A stretch of 64,000 bases of DNA from Hydrogenophaga sp. SL48 (GTDB lineage Bacteria > Pseudomonadota > Gammaproteobacteria > Burkholderiales > Burkholderiaceae_C). Below the pieces are notes generated by a model that saw only the letters and a list, made by a program, of their open reading frames with translations, searched no databases and had not been told where the DNA came from. Location of the stretch: contig NZ_CP063400.1 in NCBI RefSeq assembly GCF_021729865.1, positions 5,022,001 through 5,086,000 on the forward strand, written 5' to 3'. Both the position numbers and the translations under genes were made by a program. This document shows positions 20,454 through 29,194 of this stretch, in pieces. Each line of letters starts with the position of its first letter. Position 1 is the first letter of the stretch.

Positions 20454-21653
20454 ATGGTCCAGTCCACCCGCCGTCTGATCCTCAAGGGCGCCGCCGCTTC
20501 GGTGGGCGCCATGTCCTTTGCCCCGCAACTCATGGCGCAGTCCGCGCCGGTGCGCGTCGGCTATTCGATGTCGCGCACCGGCCCCTGGACGGGCGGCGCG
20601 CAGGTGAGCCAGGAGCCCAACTACCTGCTCTGGGCCGAGCAGCAGAATGCCGCGGGCGGCCTCGACGTGAAAGGCGTGAAGCGGCAGATCGAGTTGATCA
20701 GCAGCGACGACCGCAGCGACACCGAGACCGTGGTTCGCACCTACGAAAAACTCATGGGCAGCGACAAGGTCGATCTGGTGCTGCCGCCCTGGGGCTCCAA
20801 CGCCAACTTCGCCGTGGCCCCGCTGGCCAACCGGTTCCAGTACCCGTTCCTGGCGCCCACCGCACTGAGCAAGCGCCTGGTGGAAATGCGCCTGCCGTAC
20901 TTCTTCCTGCTGCTGCAGCAGCCCGCGCCCATGACCAACGCGCTGGTCGACATGCTCAAGGCCAACGGCGTGAAGACCGTGGCGCTGATTTATGTGGACG
21001 ACCTGTTCGGCCTGGAGAACTTCGCCGCTTTCAAGGTGGCGCTGCAGGGCAGTGGCATCACGCTGGTGGAGGACAAGAGCTACCCCGGTGGTGTGAAAGA
21101 CCTCTCGCCCGTGCTGCGCTCGATGAAGGACAAGAACCCGGACGCGTTCGTGGGCTTCACCTACCCGCCCGACACCATCCTGGCCAGCCGCCAGGCCAAG
21201 GAAGTGGGCTTCAACCCGAAGTTCTTCTACGCCTCGGTGGGCACGGCCTTCCAGCTCTACCGCAACGTGATGACGCCCGCCGGCGCCGAAGGCGTGTTGG
21301 GCATGGGCTCGTGGAACGGCAAGACCAGCCCGGCCGCCAAGGCTTACTTCGACGCGCACACCAAGAAGTTCGCCGGCAAGGAACCCGATCGCTGGGCCAG
21401 CGGCGCCTGCTGGTCGGGGCTGGAGATCCTCACCAACGCCTGCAAGCAGGTTGGTCTGGACCGCAAGGCCATCCGGGACTACGTGGCCAACACCACGCAC
21501 AAGACGATTCTGGGCGACATCAAGTTCAACGGCAGCGAGAACGTGGGCACGCCAGGGACCGTGGGTCAGTGGCAGAACGGGGAGTTCGAGGTGGTGTGGC
21601 CGAAGTCGGTGGCGACTGCAGCCTTGAACCCCAACAAGCCCGCGTGGAAGTGA
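20454..21653 (+). CDS. ABC transporter substrate-binding protein (Liv/amide type)
   Basis: A 399-residue periplasmic receptor of the type I, branched-chain amino-acid/aromatic group. The N-terminus TRRLILKGAAASVG resembles a twin-arginine signal and is cleaved near MAQSAP. The two lobes follow, with GYSMSRTGPWTGGAQ and VLPPWGSNANFAVAPLANR typical of receptors for amides, aromatics or branched-chain compounds. It starts the operon with permeases and ATPases downstream; a caggag ribosome site is present. Substrate not readable; the downstream aldehyde dehydrogenase hints at an aromatic or aldehyde-yielding compound. Confidence 0.9.
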   Translation: MVQSTRRLILKGAAASVGAMSFAPQLMAQSAPVRVGYSMSRTGPWTGGAQVSQEPNYLLWAEQQNAAGGLDVKGVKRQIELISSDDRSDTETVVRTYEKLMGSDKVDLVLPPWGSNANFAVAPLANRFQYPFLAPTALSKRLVEMRLPYFFLLLQQPAPMTNALVDMLKANGVKTVALIYVDDLFGLENFAAFKVALQGSGITLVEDKSYPGGVKDLSPVLRSMKDKNPDAFVGFTYPPDTILASRQAKEVGFNPKFFYASVGTAFQLYRNVMTPAGAEGVLGMGSWNGKTSPAAKAYFDAHTKKFAGKEPDRWASGACWSGLEILTNACKQVGLDRKAIRDYVANTTHKTILGDIKFNGSENVGTPGTVGQWQNGEFEVVWPKSVATAALNPNKPAWK

Positions 21654-21707
21654 CACACCGTTGGTCCTGCGCTGTTCGCAGGACCTGAGTCCATCACCAA
21701 ACCCCAG

Positions 21708-21781
21708 CCGTTCGGGCTGAGCCTGTCGAAGCCCATCCAGCCATGTCTGCGTGAGCCCTTCGACAAGCTCAGGGCGAACGG
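21708..21781. repeat. Inverted-repeat element of the ttcgacaagctcag family, copy 1
   Basis: Two outward arms, ccgttcgggctgagcctg and cttcgacaagctcaggg...cgaacgg, form an imperfect palindrome with a loop of about 20 bases in the livK-livH gap. The same arms recur at 25467-25540 and as a half copy at 50047-50072. This motif is widespread in proteobacterial intergenic DNA. Confidence 0.8.
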
Positions 21782-21808
21782 GGTTGTGTTTCCGGCCCCC
21801 CAAATCCC

Positions 21809-22711
21809 ATGTCCTTCTCCGCCTGGCTCGAACTCCTCGCCTCCGGTCTCATCACCGGGGGCATCTACGCGCTCGTCGCGCTCGGGCTGAACCTGCAGTA
21901 TGGGTTGATGCGCATCCTCAACATCGCGCACGGCGAGTTCCTGATGGTGGGGGCTTACCTCACCTGGATGGCGCAGACCTCGCTGGGGCTGAATCCGCTG
22001 TTCATGGTGCCGGTGTCGTTCGCCATGCTGTTCGTGCTGGGGTGGGTGATCCACCGCCTGTGTTTCCGCCGCCTCACCGCCACCTCGCCCAACCTCGACA
22101 TCTTTGAAGCCCGCGGCCTCATGGTGGCCTTCGGCCTCATGTTCCTGGTGCAGAACTTCGCGTCGTGGATGTGGGGTGGCGATCTGCGCGGCTACGACTT
22201 CCTCACCGAGCCGGTGCAGATCCCGCTGCCCATGGGGGAGGCGCAGTTTGCCGGCAACAAGCTGCTGGTGTTTGCGCTGGCCCTGCTGTTCTCGGGCGCG
22301 CTCATCGTGCTCATGCGCACCACGCTGCTGGGCAAGGGCGTGCGCGCGCTCATGCAGTCGCCCACCGGCGCGCAGCTCATGGGCATCAACACCCAGCGCC
22401 TGCACCCGCTCATGTTCGGCATCGGCCTGGGCCTCTCGGGCGTGGCCGGTTGCCTGATCTCCATGGCGTACACCATCAGCCCTTCCATGGGCGAGCCCTA
22501 CACCATCACCGCGCTCATCGTCATCACGCTGGGCGGCTTCGGCAGCATGGGCGGTGCGCTGGCCGGTGGCCTGTTGCTGGGGGTGATCGAAGCCCTGGGC
22601 ATGCACTTCACCAACCCCTCGCTCAAGGCTCTGTTGAGCTACGTGGTCTTCATCAGTGTGCTGTTGCTGCGGCCTGAAGGACTCTTCACCCGGAAAAGCC
22701 GCAAGTCATGA
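21809..22711 (+). CDS. livH: Branched-chain amino acid-type ABC transporter permease (LivH)
   Basis: A 300-residue inner-membrane permease with about eight hydrophobic helices. The N-terminal GLITGGIYALVALGLNLQYG and RILNIAHGEFLMVGAY are LivH hallmarks, and TLGGFGSMGGALAGGLLLGV is the ATPase-contact region. It pairs with LivM to form the channel. It overlaps livM by 4 bases (ATGA). Confidence 0.93.
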   Translation: MSFSAWLELLASGLITGGIYALVALGLNLQYGLMRILNIAHGEFLMVGAYLTWMAQTSLGLNPLFMVPVSFAMLFVLGWVIHRLCFRRLTATSPNLDIFEARGLMVAFGLMFLVQNFASWMWGGDLRGYDFLTEPVQIPLPMGEAQFAGNKLLVFALALLFSGALIVLMRTTLLGKGVRALMQSPTGAQLMGINTQRLHPLMFGIGLGLSGVAGCLISMAYTISPSMGEPYTITALIVITLGGFGSMGGALAGGLLLGVIEALGMHFTNPSLKALLSYVVFISVLLLRPEGLFTRKSRKS

Positions 22712-23736
22712 ACTCAAGACAATTCCTCATCCGCGATCTGTTGGTCCTCTTCGGCCTCACCGGCTGGGCGCTGGCGCTGCCCAGCTTCGCCAGCGAGTTC
22801 GCCGTGTCCATGGCGCTCACCTGCCTGATGTACATCGCGCTCTCGTCGAGCTGGGCGCTGTTCTGCGGCACCACGCGCTACCTGTCGCTGGCCACCTCGG
22901 CCTTCTTCGGCATCGGGGCGTACACCAGCGCCATCCTGCTGGAGCAGTTGTCGTGGGTGCAGGCCATCGCCATGGGCTCCCTGATTGCCGCGGCGGTGGC
23001 CGTGGTCATGGGCGCGGCGGTGCTGCACCTTCGCGGCACCTACTTTGCGGTGCTCACCTTCGGCATGACCGAGCTGATCCGACACGCCATCAGCTACTTC
23101 GAGAAAAGCGTCACCGGCACCGTGGGCCGCGTGCTCATGGTGGTGCCCGAGCGCGACACCATCTACCTCACCGTGCTCGCCCTGGCTGTGATCACGGTGG
23201 CGCTGTCCATCACCATCCGGCGCACGCGCTTTGGTCTCGCCATGCTCGGCATCGGCGCCGACGAGCAGCGCGCCCAGACGCTGGGCGTGAACACGCGCTG
23301 GATCAAGATCGCCGGCTTCGCGCTCACCGCTGCGGTGGCCGGCGCGGTGGGCGCGGCCATGTCGGTGCGCTGGACCTACATCGACCCGCACACCGTGTTC
23401 AACCCCTTCATCGGTTTCCAGACCGTGCTGATCGCGCTGATCGGCGGCGCGGCGACGTTGTGGGGGCCCCTGATCGCGGCCATCGTGTTCAGCGTGCTGG
23501 CCGAGACGCTGCGCCTGCAGGTGCCGCAGATCTACATGATGTCGCTCGGCCTGCTGCTCATCCTCTCGGTGCTGTATCTGCCGGGTGGCCTGGCCTCGCT
23601 GCGCGCCGAGACCTTCCGGGGCTGGCGCGATGGCGCCAAGGCGTGGTGGATTGAAATGCGCGACGACCTGAGTGGCGAGACGAAACGCAGCAAGCAACGC
23701 GAGAAAGCACTGCGGGAGCGACGCGATGTGTTTTGA
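22708..23736 (+). CDS. livM: Branched-chain amino acid-type ABC transporter permease (LivM)
   Basis: A 342-residue permease with about ten helices. The segments SLATSAFFGIGAYTSAIL, LRGTYFAVLTFGMTELIRH and the coupling-helix region LGVNTRWIKIAGFALTAAVAG match LivM. The C-terminus carries a basic cytosolic tail of about 30 residues (GETKRSKQREKALRER). It is coupled to livH. A palindromic repeat separates it from livG. Confidence 0.93.
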   Translation: MNSRQFLIRDLLVLFGLTGWALALPSFASEFAVSMALTCLMYIALSSSWALFCGTTRYLSLATSAFFGIGAYTSAILLEQLSWVQAIAMGSLIAAAVAVVMGAAVLHLRGTYFAVLTFGMTELIRHAISYFEKSVTGTVGRVLMVVPERDTIYLTVLALAVITVALSITIRRTRFGLAMLGIGADEQRAQTLGVNTRWIKIAGFALTAAVAGAVGAAMSVRWTYIDPHTVFNPFIGFQTVLIALIGGAATLWGPLIAAIVFSVLAETLRLQVPQIYMMSLGLLLILSVLYLPGGLASLRAETFRGWRDGAKAWWIEMRDDLSGETKRSKQREKALRERRDVF

Positions 23737-23741
23737 ATGCA

Positions 23742-23823
23742 CCCTCACCCCAACCCTCTCCCGCAAGCGGGCGAGGGGGCTTTCACTCCCTCTCCCGCTT
23801 GCGGGAGAGGGCCGGGGTGAGGG
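23742..23823. repeat. Large palindromic repeat (ccctctcccgc type) between livM and livG
   Basis: Arms ccctcacccc-aaccctctcccgcaagcggg and the matching ccctctcccgcttgcggg-agagggccggggtgaggg fold into a long stem broken by small bulges. It belongs to a widely dispersed intergenic family. Lying inside an operon, it may set different mRNA levels for permeases and ATPases. Confidence 0.75.
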
Positions 23824-23847
23824 CCGCGCGCGCCCAGGAGCACCGCA

Positions 23848-24639
23848 ATGAGCCAGCCTCTCCTAGACGCCCGCGACATCACCGTGCGCTTCGGCGGCCT
23901 CACCGCCGTGGACGCCGTGAGCGCACGCTTCATGCCGGGCGAACTCGTCGGCATCATCGGCCCCAACGGCGCGGGCAAGACCACCTTCTTCAACGCCATT
24001 TCGGGCGTCACCCAGGCCACCAGCGGCGCGCTTTTGATGCAGGGGCGCGAGCTCAGCGGCAAGGGCCCGCACCGCTTCACGGCCCATGGTCTGGCGCGCA
24101 CCTTTCAGACGCCGCGCACCTTCCCCGACATGCTGGTGCGCGACAACATCGCCTTCGGCCTGAAGTTCGCGGGCCGCCGGCCACGCAAGTACATCTGGTG
24201 GGGCGAAGAGACCACCGTGCCGTGGGTGCTGCGCACGCCCGAGAGCATCCTCGGTCTCATCGGCCTGGGTGCCCAGGCCGATCTGCCGGCCGCGGCCATC
24301 ACACCCTCGCAGCAGCGCCTGCTGGAAATCGGCATGGCCCTGGCCACGCGCCCGCGCATGCTGCTGCTCGACGAAGTGGCCGCCGGCCTGACCGAAAACG
24401 AGGTGGAGGAGATGGCGCGCCTGATCCGCCGCCTGCGCGACGAGCTCGACCTCACCGTGGTCTGGATCGAACACGCCGTGACCACGCTGCTGCGCCACGT
24501 GGAGCGCGTGATCGTGCTGCACCAGGGCAAGAAGATCGCCGACGGCACGCCCGCCGAGGTGGTGCGCAACACCGAGGTGATCGAGGCCTACCTGGGCGAC
24601 GAGATGAACGAACCGACCGCCGAGGAGGCCGCCGCATGA
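23848..24639 (+). CDS. livG: Liv-type ABC transporter ATP-binding protein (LivG) with altered signature
   Basis: A 263-residue ATPase. Walker A is GPNGAGKTT near residue 40; LARTFQTPRTFPDMLVRDN is typical of LivG. The ABC signature, normally LSxGxQ, reads ITPSQQRLLEIG here, and the Walker B region is LLLLDEVAAGL instead of the usual DEPAAGL. It may therefore hydrolyse ATP poorly and rely on the canonical LivF site. A strong aggag ribosome site lies 8 bases upstream. It overlaps livF by 4 bases. Confidence 0.9.
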   Translation: MSQPLLDARDITVRFGGLTAVDAVSARFMPGELVGIIGPNGAGKTTFFNAISGVTQATSGALLMQGRELSGKGPHRFTAHGLARTFQTPRTFPDMLVRDNIAFGLKFAGRRPRKYIWWGEETTVPWVLRTPESILGLIGLGAQADLPAAAITPSQQRLLEIGMALATRPRMLLLDEVAAGLTENEVEEMARLIRRLRDELDLTVVWIEHAVTTLLRHVERVIVLHQGKKIADGTPAEVVRNTEVIEAYLGDEMNEPTAEEAAA

Positions 24640-25454
24640 TGTGGTACCGCCCGACCCCCTTTGAACTCGGTGGCGGCGCGCGCGCACGCCTCAAGGTGAA
24701 CGGCCTCTCAGCCGGCTACGGCGCCTTCCTCGTGCTGCGCGATCTGCAGCTCGACATCCAGCCCGGCCTCACCGTGGTGCTCGGCCCCAACGGCGCGGGC
24801 AAGACCACGCTGCTCAAGGCGCTCAACGGCCTGATCCCGCGCGGCGGATCGGTGCTGCTCGACGGCACCGAGATGCCCGAGAAGACGCATCAGATCGTGC
24901 AGGCCGGTGTGGCGCTGGTGCCCGAAGGCCGCCAGCTGTTCCCGCAACTCACGGTGACGGAAAACCTCGAACTCGGCGGCTGGCTGGTGCCCAAGGCCTT
25001 GCGCGCCGAGCGGCTGGCCCGGGCCTTTGTGGACTTCCCCAAACTCAAGGAGCGCGCCACGCAACTGGCCGGCACCATGAGCGGCGGCGAGCAGCAGATG
25101 GTGGCCGTGGCGCGCGCCATGATGTGCGCGCCGCGCCTGCTCATGCTCGACGAACCCTCGCTCGGCCTCGCGCCGAAGATGGTGGACGAGCTGCTCACCA
25201 TCGTGCGCCGCATCGCGGACGCCGGCACCACCGTTCTGATGGTGGAGCAGAACGTGAAGAAGGCGCTGGCCGTGGCCGACCGCGGCTACGTGATGGAGCG
25301 CGGCACGCTGGTGGCCAGCGGGCCGGCGAAGCTGCTCGCGCGCTCCACCGTGATCCGCGAGGCCTACCTCGGTGCTGACAAGGACCCCGTCAGTGGCACC
25401 ACCAGCGCGGCCGATGCCGTGCAGCGCCGCAAGGCTGTGGCAACGACAGCTTGA
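24636..25454 (+). CDS. livF: Liv-type ABC transporter ATP-binding protein (LivF)
   Basis: A 272-residue ATPase that completes the importer. Walker A is GPNGAGKTT, the signature is canonical (MSGGEQQMVAVARAMM) and Walker B is LLMLDEPSLGLAP, followed by the switch histidine replaced by VEQN as usual for LivF. About 20 extra residues precede the core (MMWYRPTPFELGGG), and the C-terminal 20 residues are Ala/Thr-rich. It starts at ATGATG, with the first ATG overlapping the livG stop. Confidence 0.92.
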   Translation: MMWYRPTPFELGGGARARLKVNGLSAGYGAFLVLRDLQLDIQPGLTVVLGPNGAGKTTLLKALNGLIPRGGSVLLDGTEMPEKTHQIVQAGVALVPEGRQLFPQLTVTENLELGGWLVPKALRAERLARAFVDFPKLKERATQLAGTMSGGEQQMVAVARAMMCAPRLLMLDEPSLGLAPKMVDELLTIVRRIADAGTTVLMVEQNVKKALAVADRGYVMERGTLVASGPAKLLARSTVIREAYLGADKDPVSGTTSAADAVQRRKAVATTA

Positions 25455-25466
25455 TACCTACCCACC

Positions 25467-25540
25467 CCGTTCGCCCTGAGCCTGTCGAAGGGCTCACCCA
25501 CACGGTGGTGTGAAGGCTTCGACAAGCTCAGCCCGAACGG
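25467..25540. repeat. Inverted-repeat element of the ttcgacaagctcag family, copy 2
   Basis: Same palindrome as at 21708-21781: ccgttcgccctgagcctgtc pairs with cttcgacaagctcagcccgaacgg around a loop of about 25 bases. It sits between livF and the aldehyde dehydrogenase gene. Confidence 0.8.
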
Positions 25541-25590
25541 GATCTTGCTCAGTCCAAACGGTTTCATTTCTGATTTCAAAGGAGAACCCC

Positions 25591-27045
25591 ATGTCCGACA
25601 TGTCCATGCTCATCAACGGCCTCAAAGTCACCGCCGAAAAAGGCGCCACCTTCGAGCGCCGCAACCCGCTCGACGGCAGCGTGGCCACACGCGCACCCGC
25701 CGCCTCGCCGGCCGATGCCGTGATGGCGGTGGAAGCCGCCGCCGAAGCCTTCAAGACCTGGAGCGAAACGGGGCCGAGCGCGCGCCGCGCCCTGCTGCTC
25801 AAGGCCGCTGATGCGCTCGAAGCCAAGACGCCCGCGTTCATCGAAGCCGTGTCGGCCGAGACCGGTGCCACCGGCATGTGGGGCGGCTTCAACGTGTTCC
25901 TGGCCGCCGGCATGATCCGCGAAGCCGCCGCGCTGACCACGCAGGTGTCGGGCGAGGTGATCCCGTCCGATGTGCCCGGCTCGCTCGCCATGGGCGTGCG
26001 CCAGCCGGCCGGTGTGGTGCTCGGCATTGCGCCCTGGAACGCCCCCGTCATCCTGGCCGTGCGCGCCATCTGCGTGCCGCTGGCGTGCGGCAACACGGTG
26101 ATCCTCAAGGGCAGCGAAAACTGCCCCCGCACCCACCAGCTGATCATCGAAGCGTTTCAAGAGGCGGGCTTCCCGCCCGGCGTGGTGAACTACATCACCA
26201 ACGCCCCGGCCGACGCTGGCGCCGTGGTCGAAGCCATGGTGGCCCACCCGGCCGTGCGCCGTGTGAACTTCACCGGCTCCACCAAGGTGGGCAAAATCAT
26301 CGCGGCCACCTGCGCGAAATACCTCAAGCCCGTGGTGCTGGAACTCGGCGGCAAGGCGCCGCTGGTGGTGCTGGACGACGCCAACCTCGACGACGCCGTC
26401 AACGGCGCGGCCTTCGGCGCGTTTGCCAACAGCGGCCAGATCTGCATGAGCACCGAACGCATCATCGTGGACCAGAAGATCGCCGACGCCTTCGTGAAGA
26501 AGTTCGCCGACAAGGCCAAGGCCCTGCCGCTGGGCGACCCGCGCAAGCCCGAGCCGGTGGTGCTGGGTTCGGTGATCGGCATGGGCACGGTCCACCACTG
26601 CAATCAACTCATCGACGACGCGCTGGCCAAGGGCGCCAAGCTCGCGTGCGGCGGCAAGGCCGACACCACGCTCATGCCCGCCACGGTGCTCGACCACGTG
26701 ACCCCGGCCATGCGCATCTACCACGAAGAAACCTTCGGCCCGGTGAAGTGCGTGGTGCGCGTGAACGGCGTGGAAGAAGCGATTGCCTGCGCGAACGACA
26801 ACGAGTACGGCCTCTCGGCCGCCGTGTTCGGCGGCGACATCGCCCGCGCTTTCAACGTGGCGCGCAAGATCGACAGCGGCATCTGCCACGTGAACGGCCC
26901 CACCGTGCACGACGAAGCACAAATGCCGTTCGGTGGCGTGAAGGGTTCGGGCATCGGCCGCTTCGGCGGCAAGGCCGGCATCGACGCCTTCACCGAGCTG
27001 CGCTGGATCACGGTGCAGACGACGCCGCGGCACTACCCGTTCTGA
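25591..27045 (+). CDS. NAD(P)-dependent aldehyde dehydrogenase (vanillin/salicylaldehyde dehydrogenase-like)
   Basis: A 484-residue class 3-like ALDH that oxidises an aldehyde to a carboxylate. The cofactor segment is NFTGSTKVGK, the general base Glu lies in LELGGKAPLVVLDDANLDD, the nucleophilic Cys in NSGQICMSTERI, and HEETFGPV and FGGVKGSGIGRFGG are present. The style (MSTERI, DEAQMPFGGVKGSG) is that of salicylaldehyde and vanillin dehydrogenases. It follows the ABC operon in the same direction and ends at a terminator, so it probably metabolises the imported compound. The start follows an aaaggag site. Confidence 0.88.
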   Translation: MSDMSMLINGLKVTAEKGATFERRNPLDGSVATRAPAASPADAVMAVEAAAEAFKTWSETGPSARRALLLKAADALEAKTPAFIEAVSAETGATGMWGGFNVFLAAGMIREAAALTTQVSGEVIPSDVPGSLAMGVRQPAGVVLGIAPWNAPVILAVRAICVPLACGNTVILKGSENCPRTHQLIIEAFQEAGFPPGVVNYITNAPADAGAVVEAMVAHPAVRRVNFTGSTKVGKIIAATCAKYLKPVVLELGGKAPLVVLDDANLDDAVNGAAFGAFANSGQICMSTERIIVDQKIADAFVKKFADKAKALPLGDPRKPEPVVLGSVIGMGTVHHCNQLIDDALAKGAKLACGGKADTTLMPATVLDHVTPAMRIYHEETFGPVKCVVRVNGVEEAIACANDNEYGLSAAVFGGDIARAFNVARKIDSGICHVNGPTVHDEAQMPFGGVKGSGIGRFGGKAGIDAFTELRWITVQTTPRHYPF

Positions 27046-27079
27046 TGTCCGGTGGGTGAGGAGGGGAAGAAGAGCGAAG

Positions 27080-27112
27080 GCCCTGGAGGCGGTGCTTCCA
27101 GGGCTTTTGTTT
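27080..27112 (+). terminator. Rho-independent terminator after the aldehyde dehydrogenase gene
   Basis: An 8-bp perfect stem (gccctgga / tccagggc), a 9-base loop, then ttttgtttt. It marks the end of the liv-aldh operon. Confidence 0.85.
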
Positions 27113-28023
27113 TGGATGGTCTGTGGTTGGGCTGGTGTCGCGGGTAGCGTTGGGTGGTTGGAGGACTGTTCAAGGCTGGCAGCGGCCCTTTGACAGACGG
27201 CGTCGGGTAGACAGCTACCGAACCATCAGATTCGGCATGGCCATCTTGGGCCACCCAAACTTGTCGCGGAGCGACCGGTCGAACACCTGCAGCAGCTCTG
27301 TGGCTAGACCCCAGTCGCATAGAACCTGGGGATGCAGGTAGACCGGCGGCGTGGGGTTCTCTCCGTTGAGCGAAAGCGCCACCAGCAGGCTATTCGAGCC
27401 AAGCGTCTCCTTCTCTTGGACGAGCTGCTCGTACTGCTCCATCAGTCCCAAGGCCCGCGATACGTCGGCATGCGCCCGACCAGCCTCGGTCAGGGCCACA
27501 GATGCGCGACGATCCAGGTCCTGGTAGGTCTGGCCCTCTTCGGTCGTGTACGCCCGAGAAGGGAGGTAGGGAGGGATCCGGTGCGCCGTCGAGTCTCGGT
27601 AGGCCTTGCCGTATTCATTGAACCACGTCAGCGGCGTCGGCTCGCCAACATAGTCCTTCAGCTCATCGGGAAGGTACGGCTCCACATCGCGCTTGAACAG
27701 ACCGACCTTCAAGGGGTTCAGCGCGCCGCCCGACTCCAGAACGCAGACCCACGCAATGTTGTCCATCAGGCCGTACATGTTGATGGCGAAGGCCTGGAAC
27801 TGGATGGCCACCTCATCGCAGGTCTCCAAGGACAGCAGCTCTGCGGTATCGGGCGGGTAGAGCGTGAAGATGTTGCGCGCGCCGCGAGCGATCAGCGGCA
27901 GGCGTCGGCCGATGCCCTGCAGGGCGAATGTGCGAGCGCGCGGATTGGTGAGGCGCTGGGCCAACTCGCCAAGCACCAAGCGCATGCCTGCCGTCTCGTT
28001 TAGCAGGCGCTGTACGGACTTAG

Positions 28024-29194
28024 GGCTACGCTGAACAAGTCCAGGGGTGGCGCGAGGTTTGCATGTATCGATGCACCCGAGACACGAAGGTGAAGATGAA
28101 GCAACAGACCCTGGCGATGGCAGCCGATCAAGGCGACGGATTCGAGCAGTACCGCAAGCCGACCAAGCGCGATGCGTTCCTGGCGACGATGGAACAGATC
28201 GTGCCCTGGCAGGCGCTGTGCTCGGTCATCGAACCTCACTACCCCAAAGCCGGCAACGGGCGCCCACCGATCGGGCTCGAACGCATGCTGCGGATGTACT
28301 TCGTGCAGCACTGGTTCAACCTGGCCGATGAGGCCTGCGAAGAGGCCCTGCTCGACAGCACGGCGCTGCGCCGCTTTGTGGGCATCGATCTTGGGCGGGA
28401 GCGTGTGCCTGACGGGACCACCCTGCTGAAGTTTCGCCGCCTGCTGGAGCAGCACAAACTGGGCGAGGCCCTGTTTGCCAAAGTGGGGGAGGTGCTGCAG
28501 GCGCGAGGCTTGAAGGTGGGCACCGGCACCATCGTGGACGCCACCATCATCGGCGCGCCCAGTTCGACCAAGAACGCCGACAAGCAGCGCGACCCCGAGA
28601 TGCACCAAACCCGCAAAGGCCAGCAGTGGTATTTCGGGATGAAGATGCACATTGGCGTGGACAGCCGCAGCGGGCTGGCGCACAGCGCTGTGGTGACAGC
28701 AGCCAACGTGCACGACAAGCACCCGCTGCCCGATCTGCTGCACGGCAACGAGCAGCGTGTGTATGGCGACAGTGCCTACGCCAGCCAGAAAGCGTTGATC
28801 GGATCGAAGGCCCCCAAGGCCAAGGACTTCACCAACCAGCGCGTGCGCAGGGGTGGCGATATCGACGAGGCCGAGCGCTCCAGGAACCACAACAAGTCCA
28901 AGGTCCGCGCCCGGGTCGAACACGTCTTTGCTGTGGTCAAACGGCTCTGGGGCTTTGCCAAGGTGCGCTACCGAGGTCTCGCCAAGAACGCCACGCGCTC
29001 GTTCGTGGTGCTGGGTTTGGCCAACATCTACCTGGCGCGTCAGCGCCTCATGGCATGAGTGCGTCCGTTGCGCACGACGGGTGCGCGAGCACGGCTGGTA
29101 TGTCCAGGGAACGCGGTCGAATCGCGCCGCTTGCCCGCGTCGGCAACCCTTTGCGTAGCGGGCCACTCAATTCGGCTACTTGTTCAGCGCTGCC
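28024..29194 (+). mobile_element. IS5-family insertion sequence, 1171 bp
   Basis: The left end starts ggctacgctgaacaagt and the right end, read inward, is ggcagcgctgaacaagt: 17-bp terminal inverted repeats with 15 matches. Both sides are flanked by TTAG (28020-28023 and 29195-29198), the YTAR target duplication expected for the IS5 group. One intact transposase gene fills it. Intact ends and an exact duplication indicate a recent single insertion. Confidence 0.93.
28096..29058 (+). CDS. IS5-family transposase (DDE)
   Basis: A 320-residue transposase. The catalytic triad is visible as Asp148 (IVDATIIGAPSSTKN), Asp225 (YGDSAYAS) and Glu275 (RARVEHVFAVVKRLWGF), with an N-terminal DUF772-type domain (PPIGLERMLRMYFVQHWFNL). 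The start at 28096 gives the usual MKQQTLAMAA and has an upstream gaagg; an ATG at 28063 would add 11 residues. The frame is intact, so the element is probably active. Confidence 0.95.
   Translation: MKQQTLAMAADQGDGFEQYRKPTKRDAFLATMEQIVPWQALCSVIEPHYPKAGNGRPPIGLERMLRMYFVQHWFNLADEACEEALLDSTALRRFVGIDLGRERVPDGTTLLKFRRLLEQHKLGEALFAKVGEVLQARGLKVGTGTIVDATIIGAPSSTKNADKQRDPEMHQTRKGQQWYFGMKMHIGVDSRSGLAHSAVVTAANVHDKHPLPDLLHGNEQRVYGDSAYASQKALIGSKAPKAKDFTNQRVRRGGDIDEAERSRNHNKSKVRARVEHVFAVVKRLWGFAKVRYRGLAKNATRSFVVLGLANIYLARQRLMA

Noticed and set aside
23733..24635. Extension of livF upstream through livG
   Set aside because: The frame is open, but it overlaps the whole of livG, and the ATG at 24636 overlapping the livG stop gives the normal ATPase N-terminus.
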